From assembly GCF_028640845.1 (NCBI RefSeq), contig NC_080539.1:372256233-372320232 (forward strand): a stretch of DNA of 64,000 nt, read 5' to 3'. The notes beneath the pieces are model-generated. The model had not been told where the DNA came from, searched no databases, and saw nothing but the letters and a program-made list of their open reading frames with translations. The position numbers were made by a program, and so were the translations under genes. Of the stretch, positions 43,201 to 52,350 are shown piece after piece (the first letter of the stretch is position 1; each line of letters begins with the position of its first letter). This DNA comes from Ahaetulla prasina (lineage: Eukaryota; Chordata; Lepidosauria; Squamata; Colubridae).

Positions 43201-45278
43201 TGAATTTTTATCCTGGAAATGTTTCTGAAATGAAAGAGTAAATGGGTTGTTTCAAAGGACGAGAATCAGGTTGTAGATCAGTGTTTCTCACCCTTGGCAA
43301 CTTTAAGATGGGTGGACTTCAACTCCCAGAATTCCCCATCCAGCATGATTGATTGATTGATTGACTGACAGACAGATGCACACACAAACAATAAAGAGAT
43401 AGATGACAGAGGGAGATGGATAGATGAATAGATAGACGTAGAGATAGATGATAGATTGATTAAATAGATAAATAGATGGACAGATGATAGACAGATAAAA
43501 GATGGATAGATAGATGGATAATGATAGAGACAGACAGACATTAGATAAAGGATAGATAGATGATAGATAATAATAATGAGATGGATAGATGGTTAGCTAG
43601 ATTGATTGATAGTAAATAATAATTGATAGATGATATACAGTAGATAAAATATGATAGAAGATGATAGATAGACAGATGGTAGAGAAAGGTTCTGAAGGAA
43701 CTGGCAGACGTGATCTCAGAACCACTGAACTATATCTTTCAAAGATCCTGGAGCACAGGGGAGCTGCCAGAGGACTGGAAAAGAGCTGATGTAGTTCCCA
43801 TCTTCAAAAAAGGAAAAAAAACAGATCCAGGAAACTACAGACCTATCAGTCTGACCTCAATACCGGGGAAGATTCTGGAAAAGATAATCAAGCAACGAAT
43901 CACCGAACACCTAGAAGCAAACAAAGTAATAACCAAAAGCCAACATGGGTTTGTCAAAAACAGATCATGCCAGACTAATCTTATCGCATTCTTTGACAAA
44001 ATGACAAAATTAGTAGACCAGAGGAATGCTGTTGATATAATTTACTTGGACTTCAGTAAAGCATTTGATAAAGTAGACCATAACCTACTACTAGATAAAG
44101 TAGAAAAATGTGGGTTAGACAGCACCACCACCAGATGGATTCGTAACTGGCTGACCAACCGCACTCAACGTGTAGTCCTCAACGGAACTACATCCACATG
44201 GAGGAAGTATGCAGTGGAGTACCCCAAGGCTCTGTTTTAGGCCCAGTACTCTTCAACATCTTCATCAATGACTTGGACGAGGGATAGATGGGGAACTCAT
44301 CAAATTTGCAGATGACACCAAGCTGGCAGGAATAGCTAACACTCCAGAAGATAGGCTCAAGTTACAGAAAGATCTTGACAGACTTGAACATTGGGCGCCA
44401 TCTAACAAAATGAAATTCAACAGTGAAAAAGTAAGGTTCTACATTTAGGCCAAAAACAAAATGCACCAGTACCGTATATGTGGTACCTTGCTCAATAGTA
44501 GTACCTGTGAGAGGGATCTTGGAGTCCTAGTGGATAACCATCTAGATATGAGCCAGCAGTGCAGCAGCTGTTAAAAAGCCAACACAGTTCTGGGCTGCAT
44601 AAACAGAGGATAGAATCAAGATCACGTGAAGTGCTAGTACCACTTTATAATGCCTTGGTAAGGCCACACTTGGAATATTGCATCCAGTTTTGGTCGCCAC
44701 GATGTAAAAAAGATGTTGAGACTCTAGAAAGAGTGCAGAGAAGAGCAACAAAGATGATTAGGGGACTGGAGGATAAAACATATGAAGAACGGTTGCAGGA
44801 ACTGGGTATGTCTAGTTTAACAAAAAGAAGGACTAGGGGAGACATGATAGCAGTGTTCCAATATCTCAGGGGCTGCCACAGAGAAGTGGGAGTTGGGCTG
44901 TTCTCCAGAGCACCTGAGGGTAGAACAAGAAGCAATGGGTGGAAACTGATCAAGGAAAGAAGCAACTTAGAACTAAGGAGAAATTTCCTGACAGTTAGAA
45001 CAATTAATAAGTGGAACGACTTGCCTTCAGAAGTTGTGAATGCTCCAACACTGGAAATTTTTAAGAAAATGTTGGATAACCATCTGACTGAGATGGTGTA
45101 GGGTTTCCTGCCTGGGCAGGGGGTTGGACTAGAAGGCCTCCAAGGTCCCTTCCAACTCTGATGTTATGTTATGTTAAAAAAAGAGATGGATAGATGGATA
45201 GAGAGAGATGAATAAATAAGATAGATATAGGTAGATCAAGATAAATATAGATAGATCAATAGATCAAGATAGATCAAG

Positions 45279-45345
<67 letters not shown>

Positions 45346-45677
45346 AAATAGATAAAGATATAGATAAAGATAGATAATAGATAAAGATAGATAGATGAGA
45401 TAGATAGAGATAAAGATAGATAAAGATAGATGTAGATAGATAAAGATAGATGATAGATAATAGTAATGAGATGGATAGATAGATGGTTAGCTAGATTGAT
45501 TGATAGTAAATAATAATTGATAGATGATATACAGTAGATAAAATATGATAGAAGATGATAGATAGACAGATGGTAGAGAAAGAGATGGATAGATGGATAG
45601 AGAGAGATGAATAAATAAGATAGATATAGATAGATCAAGATAAATATAGATAGATCAATAGATCAAGATAGATCAAG

Positions 45678-45708
<31 letters not shown>

Positions 45709-46252
45709 AAATAGATAAAGATAGATAGATATAGATATAGATAAAGATAGATGATAGATAAAGATAGATAGATATAGATAGATGAGATAGATAGAGATAA
45801 AGATAGATAAAGGTAGATGTAGATAGATAAAGATAGATGATAGATAATAGTAATGAGATGGATAGATAGATGGTTAGCTAGATTGATTGATAGTAAATAA
45901 TAGATTGATAAATGATATACAGTAGATAAAATATGAGTAGATAGATGATAGATAGACAGATGGTAGAGAAAGAGATGGATAGATAGATGGATGGATAGAG
46001 ATGAATAGATAAGATAGATATAGATAGATCGATAGATAAAGATTGATAGATATAGATAGATAAAGATAAAGATAGATGATAGATAGATAAAGATAGATAG
46101 ATATAGATAGATGAGATAAATAGATATAGATAAAGATAGATGATAGATAGATGATAGATAAAGATAGATGATAGATAGATAAAGATAGATAGATATAAAG
46201 ATTTATTTTATTTATTTATTATTTATTATATATTTATTATAAATAAATAAAA

Positions 46253-46283
<31 letters not shown>

Positions 46284-47094
46284 AGATAGATAAAGATAGA
46301 TGATAGATCGATAATAGACAGACAGATGAATCAGAAAGGATGCTTGTGAAACTCTGCAGAGCAAAAACAGAGGGATATTCCCTTTGTGTGTCATCGATGT
46401 GGCCACTTCCCCTTGAACAAAGAGACAGTTAGACAGAAGATCAAAAGCATCAAGGAGCCATCTCCTTCATCTTCTCCCTGATTCAGGTGGCAATTGAACT
46501 TCAATTCGGCAGTCACCTGACCACATTTTTATGACATTTCTACCCACAACTGGCATTTATTTTGTGGATTTTTGTGGCAAAAACGCCCCATGGGTTCATT
46601 TATATGACCACCACAAGAAAAAGTCATCAACTTTGAAAGGTTTTAAGTCAAGGACGACTTGTAGCTGAATCAGGTTAGTTAGCTGGGCAATACGCTTTAC
46701 AACCGCCATGACTTACCGTCATAAGTCAAGCACCACATGTATTGAGTTAGTTTTTAAGGGGCTTGGTTGGAATTGTAATGCCAAAAACTCCTGCTAAGGG
46801 GACCTCTACCCTTCGCCGTGCCCAAGTGGGAAGGGACTGAGCTTCTGTCTTTCTTAAGGGTCGGGGCATATGGGCTCAATCGTCCAGGATCTGAGAAGTC
46901 TGAGTTGGGAAGGGTTGGCGAAGTTCCTTTGTTGTCTTTCTGCAACTGTTGAATTGTCACATCTTCGTCTAGGAGTTGGAGAACAGCACGGTCTCGGCGC
47001 TTCTACAGCAACCCTGCCCAGCTCAAACACGGGGGTCTCTTCCCTTCGCCTTCTGGGGGCTTACTCTGACAGTGACGACAGTAAAAGCGACTGA
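26517..47094 (+). CDS. YJU2: YJU2 (CCDC94) step-one splicing factor, exons 2-8
   Basis: Seven coding exons: 26517-26617, 30909-31053, 33761-33895, 37131-37312, 39030-39150, 39509-39671 and 46973-47094. They join in frame (969 nt, 322 residues plus stop). With the missing N-terminal 8 or so residues this gives about 330, against 323 in human. YJU2 enters the spliceosome for branching (first catalytic step) in the nucleus. Visible features: [17 protein letters not shown], a zinc-binding four-Cys module (CKTC ... CTRC) in exon 3, a Lys/Glu-rich coiled-coil region in exons 4-5 ([20 protein letters not shown]), then an acidic DSDSEED region and a C terminus ending [14 protein letters not shown]. 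The first half is nearly identical to human. The first coding exon was not found. Confidence 0.95.
26640..27760. other. YJU2 intron 2, first part: A/T- and C/T-rich sequence
   Basis: Contains short (AAT)n and TTAATTA runs (26690-26800), a half-copy foldback MITE phrase (26945-26985), a pyrimidine-rich stretch (27095-27335) and A/T-rich sequence to 27740 that may be an old retroelement. No exon was seen. Confidence 0.5.
28088..28470 (+). mobile_element. FB-family MITE, near complete
   Basis: Begins ggtagtccttgacttaac and ends gtgagtcgtaagtcaagaactacttgta, with inverted ends of about 20 bp. Inner landmarks are gtgacttatgactg, cacgtgatctcc, gcaaagtcaatggggaa and cttaacaac. Classification (possibly a TA-target DNA transposon) is uncertain. 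Confidence 0.75.
28913..29508 (-). mobile_element. Solo LTR, family B, antisense
   Basis: 28918-29503 (586 bp), from TGTCGTGTCC to GCACAACA, with the duplication GTATC on both sides (28913-28917 and 29504-29508). The TATA box lies near 29100 on the minus strand. A frame open from the LTR start (29499 down to 29143) encodes a 118-residue Pro/Ser-rich protein ending [13 protein letters not shown]. Confidence 0.92.
29655..29990 (+). mobile_element. Possible 3' end of another LTR element
   Basis: A purine tract (gttgggagggag) precedes a TGTTGTTGG start. A CCAGCTGTGCC segment, AATAAA (about 29917) and a CCCTGACA end follow. It interrupts the LINE of 28877-30680. No matching copy or target duplication was found. 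Confidence 0.4.
30909..31053 (+). CDS. YJU2: YJU2 coding exon 3 (zinc module)
   Basis: 145 bp after CTTGTAG, phase 2 to 0, ending TTCAAG|GTACAG. It encodes [20 protein letters not shown] and the second Cys pair in [13 protein letters not shown]. It is practically identical to human. Confidence 0.96.
31085..31145 (-). repeat. CR1 3' tail, antisense
   Basis: The phrase agagttggaagggacc...cttctagtccaaccc. A (GTAT)n run follows at 31208-31235. Confidence 0.75.
31254..31995 (-). mobile_element. L3-type LINE 3' part, antisense
   Basis: Starts with AATAG units, then ttggccaagtgtgattggacacac. Further in, the minus strand encodes the C-terminal Pol segment DPSHPG...FQLLP...[15 protein letters not shown]. 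The (AATAG)n tail fits the snake L3/CR1 elements known to seed microsatellites. Confidence 0.8.
32060..32526 (+). mobile_element. L3-type LINE 3' part, sense
   Basis: The same element as 31254-31722 in the opposite orientation, from gcacgaatcaagaagagggcc to the (ATTCT)n tail. The two copies form an inverted pair with arms of about 460 nt in YJU2 intron 3. Confidence 0.85.
32558..33154 (-). mobile_element. Tc1/mariner transposon remnant
   Basis: Inverted ends TACAGTAGTGGCCAAAA and TTTTTGGCCACTACGGTA bound about 600 bp, with TA at each border. The minus strand encodes WPGNSPD...[12 protein letters not shown], the DDE-region motif of Tc1 transposases, and the tail [16 protein letters not shown]. 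The N-terminal half of the transposase is gone and the frame is broken. Confidence 0.85.
33411..33545. repeat. MITE fragments
   Basis: The phrase ttattttcgggataggtcttattttgggg ending in acacggtag is shared with 51183-51291. An FB terminal phrase (gttgaggactacctgt) follows at 33525. From 33155 to 33410 nothing was recognised. Confidence 0.55.
33761..33895 (+). CDS. YJU2: YJU2 coding exon 4
   Basis: 135 bp, phase 0-0, after CTCTTCAG and before GTGGGG. It encodes [38 protein letters not shown] and NNPMK, almost the same as human. Confidence 0.96.
33990..34850 (-). mobile_element. L2 LINE 3' end, antisense
   Basis: The minus strand has a 209-residue open stretch (34212-34841) with [52 protein letters not shown] and [10 protein letters not shown], the C-terminal signature of L2 reverse transcriptase proteins. 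The L2 3' UTR follows towards 33990. A shorter L2 piece is at 40490-41150. Confidence 0.92.
34887..35339. mobile_element. MITE with GTATTTTT...AGTATAAGACGC ends
   Basis: Left end gcgtatttttcagagtataagacgc, right end gcgtcttatactccaaaaaatacggt. They are inverted repeats around a 450-bp interior with repeated gcctctgaa phrases. The family is not named here. Confidence 0.75.
35490..35760 (+). mobile_element. tRNA-derived SINE, type 2, sense
   Basis: The head is gggcctctgtggctcagactggtaag, with a B-box-like ggttctagtccc. The body is the same as in 23305-23575, with an A-rich end. Confidence 0.87.
35820..36260. repeat. Minisatellite, 66-67-bp unit, six copies
   Basis: The phrase agaactcacc/agaattcacc recurs near 35894, 35960, 36026, 36093, 36160 and 36227. 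Each unit also has tctcctggtgattggccc and cacccagc. It lies in YJU2 intron 4. Confidence 0.9.
36497..37096 (-). mobile_element. Solo LTR, family A
   Basis: 600 bp, TGTTGTGACC to CACAACA. Flanks CCTAA and CCTCA match at 4 of 5. The minus-strand frame opens at the LTR start with [20 protein letters not shown] and shifts frame after VLESGK. It ends 34 bp before YJU2 exon 5. Confidence 0.88.
37131..37312 (+). CDS. YJU2: YJU2 coding exon 5
   Basis: 182 bp after TTTCCAG, phase 0 to 2, ending ATGAA|GTGAGC. It encodes [40 protein letters not shown] and a Glu/Gln-rich coiled coil. Confidence 0.95.
37380..37790. mobile_element. hAT-like MITE
   Basis: 37388-37782 starts CAGTGGTCACCAACC and ends GTTGGTGACCGTTG. 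Flanks CTCAAGGA and CTCTAGGA match at 7 of 8. Another MITE fragment (ccgtgatggcgaaac...) follows to about 37900. Confidence 0.8.
38243..38850 (-). mobile_element. Solo LTR, family A, perfect target duplication
   Basis: 38248-38845 (598 bp), TGTTGTGACC to CCACAACA, with GGTTG at both flanks. The minus-strand frame is open from the LTR start (38841) to 38554: acidic [11 protein letters not shown], then a Pro/Ser-rich part, then [21 protein letters not shown] fragment of a CAGTGGTGGGATTCAA-type MITE and a foldback half copy lie just upstream (38145-38240). Confidence 0.92.
39030..39150 (+). CDS. YJU2: YJU2 coding exon 6
   Basis: 121 bp after CACCCAG, phase 2 to 0, ending CAACAG|GTATGG. It encodes [20 protein letters not shown]. 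The LEDSDSE acidic stretch is shared with human. Confidence 0.94.
39509..39671 (+). CDS. YJU2: YJU2 coding exon 7
   Basis: 163 bp after TTCCCAG, phase 0 to 1, ending GAAGCAG|GTGAGG. It encodes Lys/Ser-rich sequence with [16 protein letters not shown] (human VEVWEQSVGSL), a probable nuclear-localisation region by composition. Confidence 0.92.
39752..39972. repeat. (GAGTT/GGGTT)n pentanucleotide array
   Basis: About 44 pentamers. 39780-39802 contains five GGG runs spaced by TT. It lies in YJU2 intron 7, 81 bp after exon 7. Confidence 0.95.
39973..40368 (-). mobile_element. FB-family MITE, antisense
   Basis: Starts cacatagtcctcgatttacaa and ends cactaaatgaaccgttgtaag. The inner phrases are the reverse of those at 28088-28470. 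Confidence 0.7.
40490..41150 (-). mobile_element. L2 3' UTR piece interrupted by an L3-type LINE
   Basis: The L2 phrase ctgccctatctcccgaaggactcagggcggttta (to 40580) continues with aatacaagataaaaca from about 41011. Between them, 40581-41010 is an antisense L3-type LINE starting with AATAG units. Confidence 0.8.
41157..41540 (+). mobile_element. FB-family MITE, near complete
   Basis: Starts gcaggaagtcctcaacttacagcc and ends ttgtggttgtgagtcaaggactctttgca, with the usual landmarks between. The inverted ends are diverged. Confidence 0.75.
41682..42350 (-). mobile_element. L3-type LINE, antisense, with a sense copy inserted
   Basis: The antisense copy runs from its AATAG tail (41682) to about 41816 and resumes at 41957, continuing to 42350. 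The interruption is a 5'-truncated sense copy (about 41817-41956) with its own ATTCTATTCTATTCTA tail. The two therefore form a hairpin-like inverted pair. Confidence 0.85.
42413..42854. mobile_element. hAT-like MITE
   Basis: 42421-42846 starts CAGTAAAATTTG and ends CATTTCACCCTTG. Flanks GTCATAAG and GTTGTAAG match at 6 of 8. The interior has aaaagcatttttt palindromes. From 42855 to 43330 I recognise only a short FB phrase (42890-42935) and a half foldback MITE (43285-43345). Confidence 0.75.
43346..46320. repeat. Large GATA/GACA-rich array with higher-order repeats
   Basis: Degenerate GATA repeats. A marker segment (gatggttagctagattgattgatag) recurs near 43587, 45484 and 45870, so blocks of about 390 bp have been duplicated. 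A pure (GATA)n run lies at 45279-45345 and an (AAAT)n palindromic stretch at 46200-46290. A CR1 copy (43688-45178) is inserted. It lies in YJU2 intron 7. Confidence 0.9.
43688..45178 (+). mobile_element. CR1 LINE, RT to 3' end, sense
   Basis: About 1.5 kb. Reverse transcriptase blocks: [20 protein letters not shown] (43760), [13 protein letters not shown] (44065), a polymerase FADD-type motif near 44310, then [17 protein letters not shown] and NHLTEMV before the stop. The tail is (ATGTT)n. It is 5'-truncated with frame breaks at about 44215 and 44430. It is inserted in the GATA array. Confidence 0.92.
46500..46750 (-). repeat. FB-family MITE remnants
   Basis: Phrases atgggttcatttatatgacc, gaaaaagtcatcaactttgaaagg and aagtcaaggacgacttgta. 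46750-46972 looks unique and contains only the end of intron 7. Confidence 0.5.
46973..47094 (+). CDS. YJU2: YJU2 coding exon 8 (C terminus, stop)
   Basis: 122 bp after CGTCTAG, phase 1, ending TGA (47092-47094). The frame giving [20 protein letters not shown] is chosen over a longer competing frame because it keeps phase with exon 7 and matches the human end (LGAYLDSDDS). Confidence 0.93.
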
Positions 47095-47990
47095 ATTCTT
47101 GTGGGGGGGGGAAGACTTGTGGGGTTACAAGAAGACCTTCTCCAGCCCCACCCCCACTTCTGAGGAGAGAAACCAGCTGAAATCCAAGATGTCCTACTAG
47201 ATAAGACCACCAGCGATCACTTTTCCCGCCCAGCAAGAAAAGCAAAGAGCATTATTTTGTTTTTCACCCAAGATGAAGTTGGTTGAGAGAGTGGTGTCCT
47301 TTCTCAAGTATTTTTTGGTGGCCCGGCTGGGGCGAATAGAAGGGAATCCAGGGTGTGTGAGTGGCAGGCCGGCATGTATGTGTGCAAGGGCAGCTCAACT
47401 TATGCGAATGGGCTAGCGCGCATGCACATGCGCGGGCAGCTCGACTGCAAATTGTCTTGCGTGTGCGTCCCAGCCCGCCACTTGCATGGCCCGGTTCCAA
47501 ATAGGTCATGGCCCGGTTGCGGGCTGCATCCCAGGGGTGGGTGGGTTGGGGACCCCTTTCTTAATGGACCTCTTGAAGGACCCAATCATCTGATGTCCTC
47601 AGTTGACTGAAAATAACATAGATCTCACCCCCATCTCTTTTTGTCGTCTGACTCAATATTCCTCAAACTCCAACAACTTTTAAGATGTGTGGACTTCAAC
47701 TCCCAGAATTCGTCTTAAAATTGCTGAGATGGACAAACTTTAGTGGACCTGAAACAAAAGATGCCAGAATCTACGCTGGCATGTTAACCGTGGTTAGTCA
47801 GAAGAAGACGATCCTGTCCAGACTAGCGGACACACAGGGTGAATCCCCACAATCTTAAAACTATTTTCCAAGTCTGCATTTTCCTCATGGCAGTTCGTAA
47901 CAAAAATAAATTTCAACTTTGCTAGTGATGGCATCTGTGATGTCAAACTCATGGATTTAATCCCCTCTGTTCTCGAGCGAGATCGGTGCA
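47095..47990. other. YJU2 3' UTR and unassigned sequence
   Basis: The 3' UTR starts here. No canonical hexamer is close to the stop; AATAAA occurs at 47906. 47300-47560 has MITE-like CpG phrases (gcgcatgcacatgcgcgg) and 47660-47720 is a half foldback MITE. Confidence 0.5.
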
Positions 47991-48815
47991 CAGGTAAGTC
48001 CTCAACTTGCCACCATTTGTTTAGGGACCCGTTTGAAGTTACAACAGGACTAAGAAAAGTGACTTACGATCGTTGAAATGTATTTGAATATAAGTAGCGC
48101 AAGCTGGTAGTTGGGCTGTTGGGCTGAGCGTGGCAATTTGGTTGCAAACGTTTTGTCACCATTCGAGGAGACATCGTCCGTGCGCTTTGAGTTGGGCTTG
48201 TCTGTCAGAGCGCTGGCCTTTCAATACCTTTTTTTTAATGTAATGCAAATTAGTGCGGGTGTTGTTTGTCTCAGACCATGACTCAGAAGTAGCCGAATAT
48301 CAGTAGCTCAAGTTGGTAGTTGGGCTGTTGGGCTGAGCTTTCGTCACCATTCGTGGAGACGTCGTCCGTGCGCTTTGAGTTGGGCTTGTCTGTCAGAGCG
48401 CTGGCCTTTCAATACCTTTTTGTAATGTGAGGCAGATGAGTGCGGGTGTTGTTTGTCTCAGACCATGACTCAGAAGTAGCCAAATATAAGTAGCTCAAGT
48501 TGGTAGTTGGGCTGTTGGGCTGAGCTTTCGTCACCATTCGTGGAGACGTCGTCCGTGCGCTTTGAGTTGGGCTTGTCTGTCAGAGCGCTGCCCTTTCAAT
48601 ACCTTTTTTTTTAATGTGATGCAAATTAATGTGGGTATTGTTTGACTCAGACCATGACTCAGAAGTAGCCGAGCAAACAACATCCACGCTAATTTGCATC
48701 ACATGAAAAGGTATTGAAAGGCCAGCGCTCTTGACAGACGAGCACACTTCAAAGTGAACCGACGATGTCTCCTCGGATTGTGACGAAACGTTTGCAACCA
48801 AATGGCCAAGCTCAG
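47990..48815. repeat. Palindromic repeat with its left arm in three tandem copies
   Basis: An FB fragment (47990-48068) is followed by three units starting agtagc(t/g)caag near 48092, 48302 and 48489 (about 210 and 187 bp). Each has gacgtcgtccgtgcgctttgagttgggc and cagaccatgactcagaagtagcc. 48660-48815 is the same arm inverted. A related single palindrome is at 51292-51625. Confidence 0.85.
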
Positions 48816-48819
48816 CGCT

Positions 48820-49630
48820 AAGAACAACAGCCCCACTTATGACCGTTTTTCATACTTAACGACCACTGCAGCATCCCCATGGTCACGTGATCAAAATTCA
48901 GACGCTTGGCCCCTGACTCACATTTATGACGGTTGCAGTGTCCCAGGGTCACGTGATCCCCTTTTGCGACCTGACAATCAAAGACAGTGGGGAAGACAGA
49001 TTCGCTGAACAACTGCAGTGATTCATTTAACAGCCATGGCAAGAAAAAGTCGTAAGTCGATGCAAAACACACTTAAGCAATGTCTCACTTAGCTATGGAA
49101 ATTGTAGGCTCAATTGCGGTTGTAAATCGAGGACTATTTGTATGTATGATGATTGCAATGTCCCAATATCATCGGATCCCTGTTTGCGACCTGACAAGCA
49201 ATGTGGAAGGCAGATTCACTTAACAACGGTGTTCCTAACTGAACAACTGCAGTGATTTATTTAACAACTGGAGCAAGAAAGTCAGAAAGGGAGTCATAAA
49301 ATGGGACAAGGTTCATTTAACAAATGTCTCTCTCAGCAAGATCGTTTTGGGCTCCATTGTGGGTTGTAAGTCAAGGACTACCTGTATTTATGCCAGTTGC
49401 AGTGTCGAGATCATCTGATCTCCATTCGCAACCTTCTGACAAGGAAAGTCAACAGGAAATCCAGATTCGCTTAACAACCGTGCTCCTAACTGAACAGCTG
49501 CAGCGATTCACTTAATAACTGCGGCAAGAAAGATTGTAAAGCCGGAAAAAACTCAACTGTCTTGCAGAGCAACAGCCATTCGGGGCTCAATTGAGATCAT
49601 TAAGTCAAGGATTATCTGTAATTGCGCACG
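48820..49630 (+). repeat. Three successive FB-family MITE copies, degraded
   Basis: Near 48820-49140, 49141-49388 and 49389-49625, each ending in a form of ggttgtaa(a/g)tc(g/a)aggactat(t/c)tgta. They look like tandem copies with missing 5' ends. Confidence 0.65.
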
Positions 49631-49723
49631 CATACAGTCGGTGAGGCCATGGATTCAGTTAATGACCATGGTGAACTGCTGAATGAGTCATGGTCATTTA
49701 GCAAACACTCACAGTCAGAAGGA

Positions 49724-50330
49724 TGAACCTGTTGTGACTGAGGCCCAAGTAGTGATCACCAAACACAATTCAGTCCTGAATAAACTTATTCTATTAAAAC
49801 AGATGAGAATTAATTCATTCTCAGCTTGGTTCAAAACAAATTCTTCATAAACAGTCCTTCGGCCTTATCACCAACCTTTGTTGTCTTTGGCAAAGTGCCA
49901 AAGGCTTTTCTTGGGAAAAACCAAGTTCAAGAGACACTGACAAGAAGCAATGGAATCAACGTTGCTTTTCTACAAAGAACCCAATGGCTCATTGCTGCTC
50001 TTTTAAGCCTTATGGGAGGGGCCAATCATTTCCTGGCCTTACTCCTGAGTTGTCCTTTTTACTTCAGCTGCTCTTGCCTTCTGGCAGCTCTTCGCATGCA
50101 TGGACTAGGAACAGGTTCCTCCTGTTCCTCTGCCTCTCTGCTGTCTGACTCTGGAGGCTCCGGAGGCTGCTCATTGCTCCCAGATGCCCTGGCCCCACCT
50201 CTGCCTTCGATGCAGAGTCCTCATCTTGGCCTTCCCCTGACTCCAGGACTGGCCCATTGTCCTCCCCAGCCTCCTCACTGTCCAACTCCGCTACCAGTTC
50301 CGCAGGCTGCTGGAGGACTACAACAGAACC
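49724..50330 (-). mobile_element. Solo LTR, family A, perfect target duplication
   Basis: 49729-50325 (597 bp), TGTTGTGACTG to CTACAACA, with GAACC at both flanks. The minus-strand frame opens with [20 protein letters not shown] and shifts frame after SKAEVGPGH. Confidence 0.92.
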
Positions 50331-50579
50331 CATTCTTAGTTCCACGCTGCACGTGATCCACGATTCAAGTTGTGGCATTGCGTGGCTGCTACCTAAGGCT
50401 CAGAGGCAGCCTTGCAGCCAACCGATTCCTCTTGCAGCCTGCTGTGAGGGCATCTTGTGCTAGTGAGTCCAGCCACCATCACCATTTCACCATGCAGAGA
50501 TCGGTCGGCGGTGCAACAGGCATTGGCTTGGGAGGCCAAGCTGCGATGGTCCCAAGGATAGCGGATGTGGAACGCATGG

Positions 50580-51133
50580 GATCCACCCAGGGGTGAAATG
50601 TAAAATTTGTTACTACCGGTTCTGTGGGTGTGGCTTGGTGGAGGTGGTGGTAATGTGACTGGGTGGGCGTGGCCAACTTTTTTTAAAAAAACTTTTAAAA
50701 GCATTTTTTTCTACAACCTCTTCGGCTGAAGAGTTTGTAAAAAAATGCTTTTAAAAGGTTCTGGCGATCAGGCAACTCAACTGGGATCGCCAGAGGAGCC
50801 TTTTAAAAGCCCTTTTTTTTTTTTAACCACCTCTTCGGCCAAAGAGGTTGTAGAAAAATGCTTTTAAAGGGTTCTGATGATCCCAGCTGAGTCGTGTGAT
50901 CATCAGAGGTTTTTTTTTTAAAAAAACTTTTAAAAGCATTTTTTCGGCCGAAGAAAAAATGCTTTTAAAAGTTAAAAAAAACACAAAAAACAACCTCTGA
51001 TGATCGTGCGGCTCAGCTGGGGCAGGGGGGTGGGCAGGGATTTTTGCTACCGGTTCTCCGAACCACCCGCCGCCATCGCTACTGAATCGGATGATCCGGT
51101 CCGAACCAGGAGCATTTCACACCTGGCTCCATC
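50580..51133. mobile_element. hAT-like MITE
   Basis: 50588-51125 starts CAGGGGTGAAATG and ends CATTTCACACCTG. Flanks GATCCACC and GCTCCATC match at 6 of 8. The interior has aaaagcatttttt and ggccgaagaa palindromes. Confidence 0.8.
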
Positions 51134-51182
51134 CCTGCCCTAGCCTGCGCCTCACCCCACCTCGAACAACTAGATGGTGGGT

Positions 51183-51625
51183 GGGGCTTAATTAGGGGCT
51201 TATTTTGGGGTAGGGCTTATACTAGGCACAGGCTTGAAAATTGGGCTAGGGATTGTTTTGGGGTAGGTCGTATTTTCGGGAAAACACGGTAGTAGCTCGG
51301 GTTGGTAGTTACGATGTTGGTATGCGCTCCGAGCTTGGCGGTTTGGTTGCAAACGTTTCGTCCCCATTCAGAGAGACGTCTTCAGTGTGCTTTGGGTTGT
51401 GCTTGTCTAGTGGGGACACTGGCCTTTAAATACCTTTCTGAGTCCTGGTTTGATTTTGGGTTGTGTGACTTGAAAGTCAACCTATTCTCACTCCCCTATT
51501 CACACTCGCAATCGCACAACCCCGAAGTCAGACCAGGCCAGTGCTGCACAATCCGATGACGTCTCCTCGAATGGGGATGAAACATTTGCAACCAAATCGC
51601 CAAGCTCGGAGCTCAAACCAACAAC
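51183..51625. repeat. MITE fragment plus palindromic element
   Basis: 51183-51291 has the ggcttattttgggg and gaaaacacggtag phrases (as at 33411). 51292-51625 is a palindrome: the left arm gcgctccgagcttggcggtttggttgcaaacg is answered by gcaaccaaatcgccaagctcggagc. 51626-51880 looks unique. Confidence 0.65.
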
Positions 51626-51884
51626 ATACAACCTTCCAGTTCGCCCAGCTAACCAGTCCAAGAAAACAAGCTGGTTTCCCTTTGGCTGCTGAGTTCCCAG
51701 GCCATCTGTCGGCCTTCACAGCCCATCTGCAGGATGGCTTCCCGAGCAACATTTTGGCACGCCAACACACGCAGCGTTGAAGCTCCGAAAGCAAACAGGT
51801 CAGGAGCCTCCCTGCTTCCTTCTGGCTGGGGTGACATTGCAACAAAATGTTGCTACGCTAGAAACGACAGATTGGCTAGCATTT

Positions 51885-51965
51885 ACAGATAGTCCTTGGC
51901 ATTATGACCACAATGGGGACCGGAACTTCCCATTGCTAAGTGATGTGGTTGTTTAGTGAGCTGGG
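51885..51965. repeat. FB-family MITE fragment
   Basis: Starts gatagtccttggcattatgacc and continues to tttagtgagctgggtt. The rest is missing. Confidence 0.45.
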
Positions 51966-52093
51966 TTTATTTTACTAACTTATTATTATTTTTTTGCCAT
52001 GGAGCCCCTCCTTGAAGGAAATGGGCGAGTTAAGAAATATTAAATATAAATAAATAGATGGTGGTTGAGATGAGCAAGAACCAGAACTGAAGA

Positions 52094-52350
52094 AGGGCCG
52101 TAATAGCTCAGGCTATTAGAAGCCTGTTATTAGAACACAGCAGCCTGCAATTACTGCAGGTTCAAGCCCCACCAGGCCCAAGGTTGACTCAGCCTTCCAT
52201 CCTTTATAAGGTAGGTAAAATGAGGACCCAGATTGTTGGGGGGCAATAAGTTGACTTTGTAAAATATACAAATAGAATGAGACTATTGCCTTATACACTG
52301 TAAGCTGCCCTGAGTCTTCGGAGAAGGGCGGGATATAAATGTAAATAAAA
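52094..52350 (+). mobile_element. tRNA-derived SINE, type 2, sense
   Basis: Head gggccgtaatagctcaggctatt, B-box-like ggttcaagcccc, and the standard body ending gggcgggatataaatgtaaat. Confidence 0.88.

Noticed and set aside
43346..46320. GATA richness as evidence of a W sex chromosome
   Set aside because: GATA arrays also occur on autosomes, and EBI3/YJU2 belong to a block corresponding to human 19p13.3, not to the known snake Z genes.
46976..47200. Longer alternative frame for the last YJU2 exon
   Set aside because: It breaks phase with exon 7 and loses the conserved [10 protein letters not shown] ending.
48090..48670. Regularly spaced repeats resembling a CRISPR array
   Set aside because: The units are direct 190-210-bp tandem duplicates without unique spacers, in a vertebrate genome.
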